31,311 bases of DNA from CAZDET01 sp964504335 (GTDB lineage Bacteria; Bacteroidota; Bacteroidia; Chitinophagales; Saprospiraceae), in assembly GCA_964504335.1 (NCBI GenBank), contig CAZDET010000059.1, forward strand, positions 1-31,311, read 5' to 3'. Positions 1-8,322 of this stretch are shown in pieces. The notes under the pieces were generated by a model. The model was not told the DNA's origin and searched no databases. It worked only from the letters and a program-made list of their open reading frames with translations. Numbering within the stretch: position 1 is the stretch's first letter; each line of letters opens with the position of its first letter. Made by a program: the position numbers and the translations under genes.

Positions 1-294
1 CGGCTCTCCGGCCGGTGGCTGGGCTCGGGGCGCCACACACCATGTGGGTGGGTATATATTAAAACGGCCCGCCCACCTTACCTGCCAACCTCGAGGGCTG
101 CAGGCAGCTCAGGCGTGCGCTGCGCACGCGGCTACCAGCAATGGAAACGGCCGTGTGAAAAAGTGGGCTATTTTGTGAGAACGGCTGCCGCGAGGGCAGT
201 TATTGGATGGTGCCGCAAAGATACGCGCTTATCAACACAGAAGCAAGCCCAAAACGCCCAAAACTATCGTATCGGCCATTTTGGTGCATTTGCC
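1..294. other. Window-edge non-coding stretch
   Basis: No convincing gene was seen here. It lies beyond the 3' end of the minus-strand dioxygenase gene. It holds a perfect GC-rich inverted repeat (arms GCGTGCG at 113-119 and CGCACGC at 123-129, loop CTG) that could act as a transcript-end hairpin, but no T-tract follows on either strand. A looser pair, GTGGGTGGG near 46-54 against CCGCCCAC near 69-76, could also fold. An 89-codon open frame at 115-384 runs into the dioxygenase gene on the opposite strand and has no recognisable features. Confidence 0.5.
113..129. terminator. GC-rich hairpin downstream of the dioxygenase gene
   Basis: Seven-base perfect arms (GCGTGCG / CGCACGC) surround a 3-base loop, about 165 bp past the stop codon of the minus-strand dioxygenase. 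There is no U-tract, so termination is only a possibility; it may simply be a stable hairpin. Confidence 0.25.
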
Positions 295-1221
295 CTAATT
301 GGAAATCAACCGCCGCAACCGCTCATAAAATCCATCCATCAAAATCACATGCGGCAACGACACCAGGCTGATAAAGACAAATAGCCAGCTCAGCTGCCAA
401 TCGATCGTCAGGAATTGTTCCAGGCCGACGTACCACAGCGCCAGTCCGGCGATGGCCAGCAGCGTGAGCGGCAGGGCCTTTTTCCCAAATTCGAGCCAGC
501 TGAAGGGCTTGTCCGTTTTGGCGTCGAAGAAACGGATTTGAGCGTCGGCGGCGTCGTGCGAGTGCCAGAGGGCAAAATATAGGGCGAAGCCAATCAACAA
601 GGGCGTAAATAGAAATAAGACCAGGAGGAGAAAAATGCGCCGCAGCTCCAAAGTGATGCGCTCGTGGGTGAGGATGCCCTGCCCCCCTGCGTACAGGATG
701 GCCAGTACCGTCAGGTTGAGCAATAGCCCCGGAATCAGGTAGCGAATCCACAGGTTTGGCCGGGGCGTTTGAGCCCCCAGCAGTTGCTCGATAATCGGCA
801 ACGCTTCCCCGTAGTGAAACAGAATAGGGCTCAGCAGCACAAAGCTGCCCCACAATATCGTGAGCACCGACCGGGCAGAAAGACTCGTGGAGATATCCCA
901 CCAGTTCGACTGGCCGAAGTGGAAGATGGTAAATGCAATAAACAAATAGAAAGAAAAGACGGGCAGAAAATACCATAGCACGGCATACAGCACCATGATG
1001 CCCACGTAATACGCTGAAAAGACCATCCAGTTGCGCGCCTGCGGAGGCGGGTTTTCTTCCACAGTGGTCAGCGCATAATCCGTAGCACCGTGGGGCAAGC
1101 CCAGTACGATAATCAGCGCCACGGAAAGGGGCAATTGCCAATCGTGGATCAACTCAGGTAGTGCTACGCTCAGCCCCACCAATAAGACGACGATCAATAT
1201 GCGAAAGGTCTCGATACGCAT
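295..1221 (-). CDS. blh: Brp/Blh family beta-carotene 15,15'-dioxygenase
   Basis: This 308-residue, strongly hydrophobic protein has about eight predicted membrane segments. Family members cleave beta-carotene symmetrically into two retinal molecules, using a non-haem iron held by histidines in the membrane. The family motifs are visible: GLPHGATD (H44, D48), FHFGQSNWW (H101), ALWHSHDA (H220, H222) and SLPHVILMDGFY (H291). Length and motif order match the family. It starts with ATG at the divergent boundary and shares an 83-bp spacer with the ABC transporter gene. In marine bacteria, blh usually supplies retinal to a proteorhodopsin and is often next to it. No rhodopsin or carotenoid gene is present in this window, so the partner must lie elsewhere or upstream. 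Confidence 0.88.
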   Translation of the reverse strand: MRIETFRILIVVLLVGLSVALPELIHDWQLPLSVALIIVLGLPHGATDYALTTVEENPPPQARNWMVFSAYYVGIMVLYAVLWYFLPVFSFYLFIAFTIFHFGQSNWWDISTSLSARSVLTILWGSFVLLSPILFHYGEALPIIEQLLGAQTPRPNLWIRYLIPGLLLNLTVLAILYAGGQGILTHERITLELRRIFLLLVLFLFTPLLIGFALYFALWHSHDAADAQIRFFDAKTDKPFSWLEFGKKALPLTLLAIAGLALWYVGLEQFLTIDWQLSWLFVFISLVSLPHVILMDGFYERLRRLISN

Positions 1222-1281
1222 TATTCGGACTGCAATACCTTACGTAAACTCAACGGGCGGGGCAAATTGTTCATTTCTTAC

Positions 1282-1295
1282 CTTGTGCACACAAG
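1282..1295. promoter_or_regulatory. Short palindrome in the divergent spacer
   Basis: CTTGTG and CACAAG form a 6+6 bp inverted repeat separated by 2 bp, ending about 10 bp before the ABC transporter start codon, within the 83-bp spacer between two divergent genes. The overlapping TTACCTTG resembles a degenerate Bacteroidota -7 box. This could be an operator, but a repeat this short can occur by chance. Confidence 0.25.
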
Positions 1296-1304
1296 CAGGC
1301 ATTC

Positions 1305-3128
1305 ATGAGAAGCTTCCGACGTTTGCTGGCCCGAATGGGAAACTACCGCGGATTGGTGGTGCTGGGAATTATGAGCAATATCGCTACGGCCGTTTTCACG
1401 GTAATTAGCATTCCGCTGCTCATTCCCTTTTTTAATATCCTATTCGGGCAGGCCGAATCCGATAGCAGCCTTCCGGAGCAGGTGCGCTCGTTGGAGGCGG
1501 CCGAGCAATGGCTCAACGCTCAATTCAGCATCCTGATCTCCGAGCGAGGGCGCGAAGCAGCCCTCGGCTACGTCTGCATCTTCATTCTGGCCAGCTTCTT
1601 ACTCAAGAACCTGTTCCGCTACCTCGCACTGTTCTTCCTGGCACCCGTCCGAAACGGCGTCATTCGGGATATGCGGTCCGATCTGTACGACAAGCTGCTT
1701 TTTTTGCCGCTGGCCTACTTCAGCGAAGAGCGCAAGGGCGACCTGATGGCCCGCCTGACGAGCGATGTCCAGGAAGTCGAATCCAGTGTACTGAACGTGC
1801 TGGAGGCCGTCTTCCGCGAGCCGCTCATCATCATCGGATCGCTGGCCTTTATGCTGATCGTAAGTCCGGGCCTGACCGGCTTCGTCTTTGGGTTGATGTT
1901 ATTTACCGGTATCGTAATCGGCGGCATTGGGAAGCGGCTGAAACGGTCTTCCAGCGCCGTGCAGGAAAAACTAGGTGACATCATCAGCCTGACCGAGGAA
2001 ACCCTCGGCGGCATCCGCATCGTAAAGGGCTTCGCCGCGGAGGGCTATCAGCAAGAACGCTTCGCCCGCGAAAACAATACCCACCGTCGACTATTGACAC
2101 GCCTGCTCTGGCGCCGGGATTTATCGTCTCCCCTGACGGAATTCCTGGGTATTGCTACCGTTGCTTTGTTGCTGTGGTACGGATCGCGCCAGGTATTTGC
2201 CGGAGTGCTCGACGGCAGTACCTTCATTGCCTTTATTTACGCCTTTTACATGGTCATCGATCCGGCCAAGAATTTCTCGAAGGCGTACTACAACATCCAA
2301 CGCGGGATCGGCGCGCTCGAACGGGTCGAGCACATTCTCCATACGCCCAATCCCATCCAGGACCCGGCCCGGCCAACGCCGGTTTCCGATTTTCGATCGG
2401 TCATCGAATACCGGGGGGTTAGTTTTCGCTATCCGAACCGCAACGAATACGTCCTATCCGGTATCGGCCTACAAATTCCGAAGGGGAAAGTCGTTGCGCT
2501 TGTGGGGGCCTCCGGCGCCGGTAAGAGTACCCTGGTCGATTTGCTACCTCGCTTTTACGACGTGTCGGAAGGGCAGATTTGCATCGACGGTACGGATATC
2601 CGCGAATTCGCGCTAGATGAATTGCGGGGGCTTATGGGGATTGTTAGCCAGGAGGCAATTCTGTTCAACGATACGATCTACAACAACATCGTTTTCGGTA
2701 TGGAAGGCGTAACCGCCGCCGAGGTGGAGCGGGCCGCACGTGTGGCGCATGCCCACGACTTTATTATGGCTACCGAGCAAGGCTACCAGACCAATATCGG
2801 CGATCGGGGGATGAAGCTTTCCGGTGGGCAGCGACAGCGCCTCACCATTGCCCGGGCCATCCTCCGCGATCCGCCCATTCTCATTTTGGACGAAGCCACC
2901 TCGGCCCTCGACAGCGAAAGCGAGCAATTGGTGCAACGCGCCCTCACCGAACTCATGCGCAACCGCACGGCCATCGTCATTGCCCACCGACTCAGCACCA
3001 TCCAGTACGCCGACGAAATCATCGTCCTGCGCCACGGCCGCATCGTCGAACGGGGACGGCACCAGGAACTTCTCTCCGACGCGGGCGAATACCGCAAATT
3101 GGTCGAATTGCAAGGCTTGGAAAGCTGA
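1305..3128 (+). CDS. MsbA-like ABC exporter (fused permease and ATPase)
   Basis: A 607-residue half-transporter that would work as a homodimer in the inner membrane. Residues ~15-330 form the six-helix exporter domain, including the coupling-loop region ~EETLGGIRIVKGF. Residues ~365-605 form the nucleotide-binding domain with Walker A GASGAGKST (401-409), Q-loop Q449, signature LSGGQ (505-509), Walker B ILILDE (525-530) and switch H561. All catalytic residues are intact. The family exports lipids, lipid A precursors, peptides or drugs; the substrate cannot be read from sequence. It starts with ATG and is divergent from the carotenoid dioxygenase gene. It probably forms its own unit, since 65 bp separate it from the next gene. 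Confidence 0.93.
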   Translation: MRSFRRLLARMGNYRGLVVLGIMSNIATAVFTVISIPLLIPFFNILFGQAESDSSLPEQVRSLEAAEQWLNAQFSILISERGREAALGYVCIFILASFLLKNLFRYLALFFLAPVRNGVIRDMRSDLYDKLLFLPLAYFSEERKGDLMARLTSDVQEVESSVLNVLEAVFREPLIIIGSLAFMLIVSPGLTGFVFGLMLFTGIVIGGIGKRLKRSSSAVQEKLGDIISLTEETLGGIRIVKGFAAEGYQQERFARENNTHRRLLTRLLWRRDLSSPLTEFLGIATVALLLWYGSRQVFAGVLDGSTFIAFIYAFYMVIDPAKNFSKAYYNIQRGIGALERVEHILHTPNPIQDPARPTPVSDFRSVIEYRGVSFRYPNRNEYVLSGIGLQIPKGKVVALVGASGAGKSTLVDLLPRFYDVSEGQICIDGTDIREFALDELRGLMGIVSQEAILFNDTIYNNIVFGMEGVTAAEVERAARVAHAHDFIMATEQGYQTNIGDRGMKLSGGQRQRLTIARAILRDPPILILDEATSALDSESEQLVQRALTELMRNRTAIVIAHRLSTIQYADEIIVLRHGRIVERGRHQELLSDAGEYRKLVELQGLES

Positions 3129-3193
3129 AGGTCTAGGTGTAATTTAAAGCAACCTAAAAACGTCATTCTTCACCTTTGATTATTGATGATTCC

Positions 3194-4324
3194 ATGAAAC
3201 GAATACCAACCATGGTCGTACTGATTCTGCTGCTTTTGACGGGCGGATTAGCGGCCCAGCCACTCATCGACGACAGCATTTTCCCCCAAATTGGCGATAC
3301 CTTAATCGCGGCGGTGGATGCCTTTCCCGGAGAGTTAGCCGTCGGGCCGGCGGGTGGCCCCCAAACCTGGGACTTTCGCGCACTCAATCAGAATCGCATT
3401 GTGCGCCGCCCCATCGACAATGCCGACCTCCTGCCCGGAGCCGATCAATTTCCGGATGCGCGGGTCGTTATTCCCCTTACCGAGAATGCCGATGGGTATT
3501 ATCGCCTCACCGACGATCGCCTTGAATTGATCGGCTACTTTGGCGAAGATCCCGTCGAGCTGGGGCTGATGGGCTCGGTACCGATCCAGCCGGCCTACGT
3601 CGATCGGCGGGCACCGTTGGCGTTTGGCAGCACTTTCCAAACCACTTCTTCACTGGTCTTTCCGGCGGCAGCCAGCGATTTGGCGGAGGTGCTGCTCGAC
3701 TCGATCACCATCCCGTTCGATTCGTTGCGGCTCCGCGTCCGGACCGAGCGGGAGGATGAGGTGAACGCCTTCGGCGTGCTTCAACTTAGCAGCGGAACAT
3801 TTGACGTATTGCGGGAACGCCGCACGGAATTACGCGACTTGCGCATCGATGCCAAACTCGGCTTTCTGCCCTGGGTAGACGTCACGGATTTGGTGCAGGA
3901 ACTGCTCCCCGCCTCCGATTTGGGCCGCGATACGGTAGTGAGCTACTACTTTTGGGCCAACGACCACCGGCAGCCAGTGGCCGTGGTGAATACCCGGCCG
4001 AATGTGGGAGTTACTTCGGTGGAATACAAAATTTCAGAACTTCCCTCCTCGGTGGAGGCGGTGCCCCTCGCGCAGCAGATCCGCGTATATCCCAATCCTG
4101 GTCGGAGCAGGATACGGGTTCAGGTTCCAGGAAAATCAGCGGCCGAAGCCACGTATCGAGTCGTGAATGCTGCCGGGCAGGTGATCTGCCAACCCCTCCC
4201 AATTAAGGTAGATCTCGAAACGGTCGAGTTGGATCTGACGACGCTCCCACGCGGCACCTACCACCTGATGATCTACAGTGACCAGGGAAGGCTCTTCGCT
4301 CCCCAAGTTATTTATTTGCACTAA
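3194..4324 (+). CDS. T9SS-sorted secreted protein of unknown function
   Basis: This 376-residue protein has a signal peptide (MKRIPTMVV...GGLAAQ, about 22 residues) and a C-terminal T9SS type A sorting domain from about residue 300 (IRVYPNPGRSR ... LPRGTYHLMIY ... QVIYLH). The middle region has no motif I recognise; it looks beta-rich. The frame is open upstream to a TTG at 3176, but the ATG at 3194 puts the basic signal-peptide start directly at the N-terminus and is preferred. T9SS cargo crosses the outer membrane and is released or anchored on the cell surface, normally with removal of the sorting domain. It is followed after 65 bp by a small outer-membrane-like protein gene. The two could be co-transcribed, but no functional link is visible. 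Confidence 0.82.
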   Translation: MKRIPTMVVLILLLLTGGLAAQPLIDDSIFPQIGDTLIAAVDAFPGELAVGPAGGPQTWDFRALNQNRIVRRPIDNADLLPGADQFPDARVVIPLTENADGYYRLTDDRLELIGYFGEDPVELGLMGSVPIQPAYVDRRAPLAFGSTFQTTSSLVFPAAASDLAEVLLDSITIPFDSLRLRVRTEREDEVNAFGVLQLSSGTFDVLRERRTELRDLRIDAKLGFLPWVDVTDLVQELLPASDLGRDTVVSYYFWANDHRQPVAVVNTRPNVGVTSVEYKISELPSSVEAVPLAQQIRVYPNPGRSRIRVQVPGKSAAEATYRVVNAAGQVICQPLPIKVDLETVELDLTTLPRGTYHLMIYSDQGRLFAPQVIYLH

Positions 4325-4389
4325 TTTTCAAATCCCAGTGGGGGTAGGGCAGGAGAACGATCATCTTTTCAATAAACGAGCGGCAAAAA

Positions 4390-4944
4390 ATGAAGACACT
4401 ACTACTTTTTACTGGTTCCCTGTTGCTGAGCGTCACCATTATGGCCCAGCGGGAGGAAACCCTTTTCGGAAGCCTCGACCTCTCCGGCGCGTGGGGGGCA
4501 TTCACCTATAATTATTCCAACTACGAAGATGATTGGGCGTTGGTCCGCGGTGGCTACGGCGGGCTGGAGTTTTCGGAAAATATTTTCCTGGGCTACGGCG
4601 GCTGGCGGGTGCGCGATGATGTCACCATCAATGACCGCAACCTGGAATTTCGCTACGGTGGCTTGATGCTGGGCGTGGCTCCGGGAGCCTACAAATCGGT
4701 GCACCCTCGACTGACGGTCCTGTTTGGCCCCGGAAAGTTAGAATACCGCGGCGAAGATGACCGCGTGCTGGTCTTTCAGCCCTCCGGCGGCCTGGAGCTC
4801 AATTTGTTCCAATGGTGGCGGCTCGGCGTAGAAGGGGGGTACCGCTTCGTGCTGGATAATGAATTCGACGACCTGAGTACCGGCGATGTTTCTTCACCCT
4901 TCATTCAGATCGACCTCCGCTTCGGCTTTAGCTGGGGGGATTGA
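4390..4944 (+). CDS. Small outer-membrane beta-barrel-like protein
   Basis: A 184-residue protein with a signal peptide (MKTLLLFTGSLLLSVTIMAQ) followed by alternating, aromatic- and glycine-rich segments (GGYGGLEF, FLGYGGWRV, LEFRYGGLMLG, WWRLGVEGGYRF). It ends with an amphipathic strand finishing ...QIDLRFGFSWGD. This pattern fits a small eight-strand-like outer-membrane barrel. I do not recognise a specific family. It is probably the last gene of its unit, because a strong intrinsic terminator follows at 5063. Confidence 0.7.
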   Translation: MKTLLLFTGSLLLSVTIMAQREETLFGSLDLSGAWGAFTYNYSNYEDDWALVRGGYGGLEFSENIFLGYGGWRVRDDVTINDRNLEFRYGGLMLGVAPGAYKSVHPRLTVLFGPGKLEYRGEDDRVLVFQPSGGLELNLFQWWRLGVEGGYRFVLDNEFDDLSTGDVSSPFIQIDLRFGFSWGD

Positions 4945-4949
4945 TTAGT

Positions 4950-5036
4950 CTTTTGGTACTTTGGTCTTTTGTGACGACCTCCAGACCTCCATAATGCTCA
5001 AGCTAATTTTTAACCAAAGAACCAAAGTACCAACCT
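4950..5036. repeat. Two opposed 8-bp-period arrays (ACCAAAGN word)
   Basis: Octamers CTTTTGGT, ACTTTGGT and CTTTTGTG run from 4950 to 4973. In the opposite orientation, ACCAAAGA, ACCAAAGT and ACCAACCT run from 5013 to 5036. The pentamer ACCAA recurs exactly every 8 bp at 5013, 5021 and 5029. The two halves share a perfect 13-bp inverted repeat (4953-4965 against 5021-5033), so the transcript could form a stem with a loop of about 55 nt just before the terminator at 5063. Function unknown. The period of 8 is shared with arrays in other spacers of this window. Confidence 0.6.
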
Positions 5037-5062
5037 CTAATTCGCTGTTTCATCGTTTACCG

Positions 5063-5086
5063 GAACCCCGCTGGGGTTCTTTTTTT
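5063..5086 (+). terminator. Intrinsic terminator after the outer-membrane protein gene
   Basis: Arms GAACCCC (5063-5069) and GGGGTTC (5073-5079) with a 3-base loop are followed directly by seven T residues. This is a textbook rho-independent terminator separating the upstream genes from thioredoxin. Confidence 0.85.
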
Positions 5087-5124
5087 GCATCCTTCCGGGC
5101 CTTTGGGTTGTTTTATGGTTAAAC

Positions 5125-5442
5125 ATGAATATGAGTACGAAAATGTCCTTTAGCGACCTGATCAATAGCGATACGCCCGTCCTGATTGATTTCTACGCTG
5201 ATTGGTGCGGTCCCTGCAAAGCCTTTACGCCCATCCTGAACCAACTGAAGCAGGAGGTAGGTGATGGTGTACGGATCGTCAAAATCGATGTCGACCGCAA
5301 TCAGGAGCTCTCTCAAAAGTTGCAGGTACAGAGTATACCGACCGTCATGATCTTTCAGAGTGGCGAGTTGAAGTGGCGCGCCATGGGCGTACAACCAATG
5401 GCTACGCTCAAGGAACAACTGGCTGCTTTGGTTACTGCCTAA
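5125..5442 (+). CDS. trxA: Thioredoxin
   Basis: A 105-residue single-domain thioredoxin with the canonical WCGPC active site (C28, C31) in context DFYADWCGPCKAF and the cis-proline motif SIPT near residue 71. Length and sequence fit cytoplasmic thioredoxin, a general protein disulfide reductant recycled by thioredoxin reductase. No signal peptide is seen. The start at MNMSTKM is the first ATG; the methionine at residue 7 is a possible alternative. It lies just after a terminator and before a promoter-like element for the symporter, so it is probably transcribed alone. Confidence 0.93.
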   Translation: MNMSTKMSFSDLINSDTPVLIDFYADWCGPCKAFTPILNQLKQEVGDGVRIVKIDVDRNQELSQKLQVQSIPTVMIFQSGELKWRAMGVQPMATLKEQLAALVTA

Positions 5443-5479
5443 GCGAACCCGGCTTTCTACCAACAATCGTCCGTTTTTA

Positions 5480-5487
5480 TATCTTTG
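5480..5487 (+). promoter_or_regulatory. Bacteroidota -7 promoter box upstream of the symporter
   Basis: TATCTTTG matches the Bacteroidota sigma-A -7 consensus TAnnTTTG exactly. It lies 95 bp before the symporter ATG and inside the 139-bp spacer after thioredoxin. No clear -33 TTTG is seen at the expected distance. A GGGG-CGT-CCCC hairpin follows in the presumed leader. Confidence 0.5.
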
Positions 5488-5581
5488 CGCACCTACGACA
5501 CTGTGATGAACGCAAAGGAGGTAGGGGGCGTCCCCTGATTGTACAACCGGCCCCTTCCAAGACGGATACGAGAATTTCTAT

Positions 5582-7165
5582 ATGGTAGAGCAAATAGGGC
5601 CGATCGGCCTGCTTGGAGTTATCTTAGCATATTTCCTGGCACTGATCGCCATCTCTTACTTCACCAGCAAGAAGGCAGATAATAACAGCTTCTTCCTTGC
5701 CGACCGCCAATCGCCTTGGGTGCTGGTAGCCATCGGGATGATCGGAGCCTCCCTATCGGGGGTAACCTTTATTTCCGTACCGGGGAAAGTGGGGGGAGAT
5801 GGCGTCAATCAGGCTTTTTCCTACCTGCAGGTAGTATTCGGCTATCTACTCGGCTACCTGTTTATCGCGCTGGTGCTGTTACCGCTCTACTACCGCATGC
5901 AACTCACCTCCATCTACGAGTACCTCGAAGAGCGGTTAGGATGGTACAGCTACAAGACGGGCGCGTTTTACTTTCTAATTTCTCGTATTCTCGGTGCTTC
6001 TTTCCGCTTGTTTGTGGTGGCAATCGTACTGCAAGAATTTGTGCTGGGGCCACTGGGCCTGCCCTTCTTCCTGACGGTAGCCGTCACCATTCTGCTGATC
6101 TGGATTTATACTTTTCGGGGCGGTATCAAGACCATCGTCTGGACGGATACGCTCCAAACGGTATGCATGATCAGTGCGGTGATCCTAACCATCTTCGCCA
6201 TCGGGCAAACGCTCGAATTATCAATCAGCGGATTAGTGGATGTGGTGAAAAACAGTCCCGACAGTCAAGTCTTTTTCTTCGAAGGGGGATGGTCGGACCC
6301 TAATAATTTCTTCAAGCAATTTTTGAGCGGGGCACTAATCACGATCGTGATGACCGGGCTGGATCAGGATATGATGCAGAAAAACCTGAGTATGCCGAAC
6401 GTCCGCGATGCTCAGAAAAATATGCTGCTCTTCAGCCTAATTCTCGTGATTGCCAATTTGCTCTTCCTGTTTCTGGGAGCGGTTCTGTATTTATATGCTT
6501 CCAACGTGGGGTTGAGTATTCCGGAAAAAACGGATGAATTGTTTCCCATGATTGCGCTGCAGCATCTGTCTCCGGCCATTGGAATCGTATTTCTGGTAGG
6601 ATTAATAGCGGCGGCCTACTCCAGTGCCGACTCGGCCCTGACGGCCCTAACGACGTCCTTCTGCATCGATTTTCTGGACTTTGGCAAGCGCGACCGGCCG
6701 GAGGAGGAAGCGCGTAAATTGCGCCGGTATGTCCACGTAGGGTTTTCGGTGCTGCTATTAATCGTAATTAATGTATTCAATGCGCTGAGCAACGAGGCAA
6801 TCATCGATCAATTGCTTAAAGTGGCGGGATACACCTATGGGCCTCTACTGGGCTTATTTGCCTTTGGACTGCTCACACGCCTCAAGTTGCGCGAGGTGAT
6901 CGATCTGGGAGAAAGCCGGATTGCCCGGTTCTTGCCGGAACGCTTTCACCTGCGTATTCCGGCCCTCTTGCTGATCTGTTTGCTGGCACCGGTTATCTCG
7001 CTGCTCGTGGATCGGTTTTCATCAGAACTGCTTTACGGCTTCCAATTTGGCTTTCTTATTCTGGCTTTCAACGGTTTGCTTACCTTCGTGGGATTGCTAG
7101 CCATTTCCTACCGCGATTACGATGCGGAACAACAGGCAGCCGACGCATACAATTTAGGCGAATAA
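5582..7165 (+). CDS. Sodium:solute symporter (SSS family)
   Basis: A 527-residue inner-membrane transporter with about 13-14 hydrophobic helices over its whole length. SSS features include the N-terminal SYFTSKKADNNSFFLADRQSPW segment with downstream GASLSGVTFISVPG, the GGIKTIVWTD loop near residue 180, and AAAYSSADSALTALTTSFCIDFL near residue 345. The last corresponds to the helix carrying the sodium-binding serines. The family couples Na+ entry to uptake of sugars, amino acids, vitamins or carboxylates; the substrate cannot be assigned here. A promoter-like box at 5480 precedes it and fabH follows after 33 bp in the same direction, so the two may share a transcript. Confidence 0.9.
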   Translation: MVEQIGPIGLLGVILAYFLALIAISYFTSKKADNNSFFLADRQSPWVLVAIGMIGASLSGVTFISVPGKVGGDGVNQAFSYLQVVFGYLLGYLFIALVLLPLYYRMQLTSIYEYLEERLGWYSYKTGAFYFLISRILGASFRLFVVAIVLQEFVLGPLGLPFFLTVAVTILLIWIYTFRGGIKTIVWTDTLQTVCMISAVILTIFAIGQTLELSISGLVDVVKNSPDSQVFFFEGGWSDPNNFFKQFLSGALITIVMTGLDQDMMQKNLSMPNVRDAQKNMLLFSLILVIANLLFLFLGAVLYLYASNVGLSIPEKTDELFPMIALQHLSPAIGIVFLVGLIAAAYSSADSALTALTTSFCIDFLDFGKRDRPEEEARKLRRYVHVGFSVLLLIVINVFNALSNEAIIDQLLKVAGYTYGPLLGLFAFGLLTRLKLREVIDLGESRIARFLPERFHLRIPALLLICLLAPVISLLVDRFSSELLYGFQFGFLILAFNGLLTFVGLLAISYRDYDAEQQAADAYNLGE

Positions 7166-7198
7166 ACACAACAAGCCGCCATCATCGAACTATTGCAT

Positions 7199-8182
7199 AT
7201 GGACCAACCAAAAGCGGCCATCACCGGCGTTCAAGGCTACGTTCCCGATTACGTGCTGACGAATCAGGAACTCGAAACCATGGTGGAAACTTCCGACGAA
7301 TGGATCACCACTCGTACCGGTATCCAAGAACGGCGAATCCTGAAGGGAGAAGGGCTGGGTGCCTCCCACATGGGAATCGAGGCCGTGCGCGGGCTATTGG
7401 AAAAAACCGATACCCGGCCGGATGAAGTCGATCTCGTCATTTGCGCCACCGTCACCGGAGATATGGCTTTCCCGGATACGGCTAACCTAATTGCCTACGG
7501 CGCGGGTATAAAAAACGCGTTTTGCTTTGATGTCAACGCGGCCTGTTCCGGATTTTTGTACGCGCTCACAGTGGGGGCGCAGTTTGTGGAAAATGGAAAG
7601 CACAAAAAAGTGATCGTCATCGGGAGCGACAAAATGTCCTCCATCGTCGATTATACCGACCGGACCACTTGTATTCTTTTCGGCGATGCTGCCGGTGCCG
7701 TTTTGCTCGAGCCCCGAACCGATGGATCGGGGATCATCGATTACGTTCACCACGGCGACGGATCGGGGGCTGAGTACCTCAAGCAGGAAGCCGGGGGATC
7801 GCGCAAGCCCGCTACAATCGATACGGTAATGGCCAAAGAACACTTCATTTACCAAAATGGCCGGCCCGTTTTCAAAGCGGCGGTCAGTGGGATGAGTGAA
7901 GTTGTTCAAAACGTGATGCAACGCAACCAATTGGCCACCGACGACGTCCGTTGGCTCGTGCCGCACCAGGCCAATATGCGCATCATCGAAACCGTTAGCC
8001 GAATGGCCGATTTCCCCCTGGAGCGCGTCATGATCAATATCCACAAATACGGCAATACCACGGCGGCTACGCTACCGCTTTGCCTTTGGGAGTACGAAGA
8101 TCAGATCAACAAAGGCGACAACCTCATTCTGACGGCCTTCGGCGGAGGTTTTACCTGGGGAGCGCTGTATGTGAGGTGGTGA
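7199..8182 (+). CDS. fabH: 3-oxoacyl-[ACP] synthase III (KAS III)
   Basis: A 327-residue thiolase-fold condensing enzyme that starts fatty-acid synthesis by joining acetyl-CoA (or another short acyl-CoA) to malonyl-ACP. The catalytic triad is complete: C116 in NAACSGFL, H256 in VPHQANMR and N286 in NIHKYGNTT. The C-terminal GGGFTWGA glycine loop is also present. The ATG at 7199 is preferred over an upstream in-frame TTG at 7193. The stop codon falls at the last base pairs before the assembly gap. The final codons (...Y-V-R-W-stop) are part of the GAGGTGGT repeat that flanks the gap, so the exact C-terminus is slightly uncertain. The C-terminus nevertheless looks complete for the family. Confidence 0.93.
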   Translation: MDQPKAAITGVQGYVPDYVLTNQELETMVETSDEWITTRTGIQERRILKGEGLGASHMGIEAVRGLLEKTDTRPDEVDLVICATVTGDMAFPDTANLIAYGAGIKNAFCFDVNAACSGFLYALTVGAQFVENGKHKKVIVIGSDKMSSIVDYTDRTTCILFGDAAGAVLLEPRTDGSGIIDYVHHGDGSGAEYLKQEAGGSRKPATIDTVMAKEHFIYQNGRPVFKAAVSGMSEVVQNVMQRNQLATDDVRWLVPHQANMRIIETVSRMADFPLERVMINIHKYGNTTAATLPLCLWEYEDQINKGDNLILTAFGGGFTWGALYVRW

Positions 8183-8322
8183 NNNNNNNNNNNNNNNNNN
8201 NNNNNNNNNNNNNNNNNNNNNNNNNNNNNNNNNNNNNNNNNNNNNNNNNNNNNNNNNNNNNNNNNNNNNNNNNNNNNNNNNNGAGGTGGTGAAGTGGTGA
8301 AGTGGTGAGAAAGTGAGGAAAT
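8173..8322. repeat. 8-bp-period array interrupted by a 100-N assembly gap
   Basis: GAGGTGGT at 8173-8180 precedes the Ns. After them come GAGGTGGT (8283), GAAGTGGT (8291), GAAGTGGT (8299), GAGAAAGT (8307) and GAGGAAAT (8315), all in 8-bp register and ending at the base before the pseudouridine synthase ATG. The same octamer on both sides of the gap strongly suggests that the assembler broke on a longer array, whose real length is unknown. Confidence 0.75.
8183..8282. other. Assembly gap (100 N)
   Basis: Exactly 100 undetermined bases, a common placeholder length for a scaffold gap. Its true size is unknown. It sits between fabH and the pseudouridine synthase gene inside a tandem repeat. Confidence 0.98.

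Noticed and set aside
115..384. 89-codon open frame on the plus strand at the window edge
   Set aside because: It overlaps the 3' end of the well-supported minus-strand dioxygenase gene, has no signal, domain or plausible start context, and its composition does not look like protein.
323..1141. Long second reading frame (272 codons) on the same strand as the dioxygenase
   Set aside because: It is a GC-driven shadow frame inside the dioxygenase gene; only the other frame carries the Brp/Blh histidine motifs and membrane helices.
3171..3178. CACCTTTG as a -7 promoter box for the T9SS gene
   Set aside because: The first base of the conserved TA is wrong and it lies only about 16 bp before the start codon, leaving almost no room for a leader.
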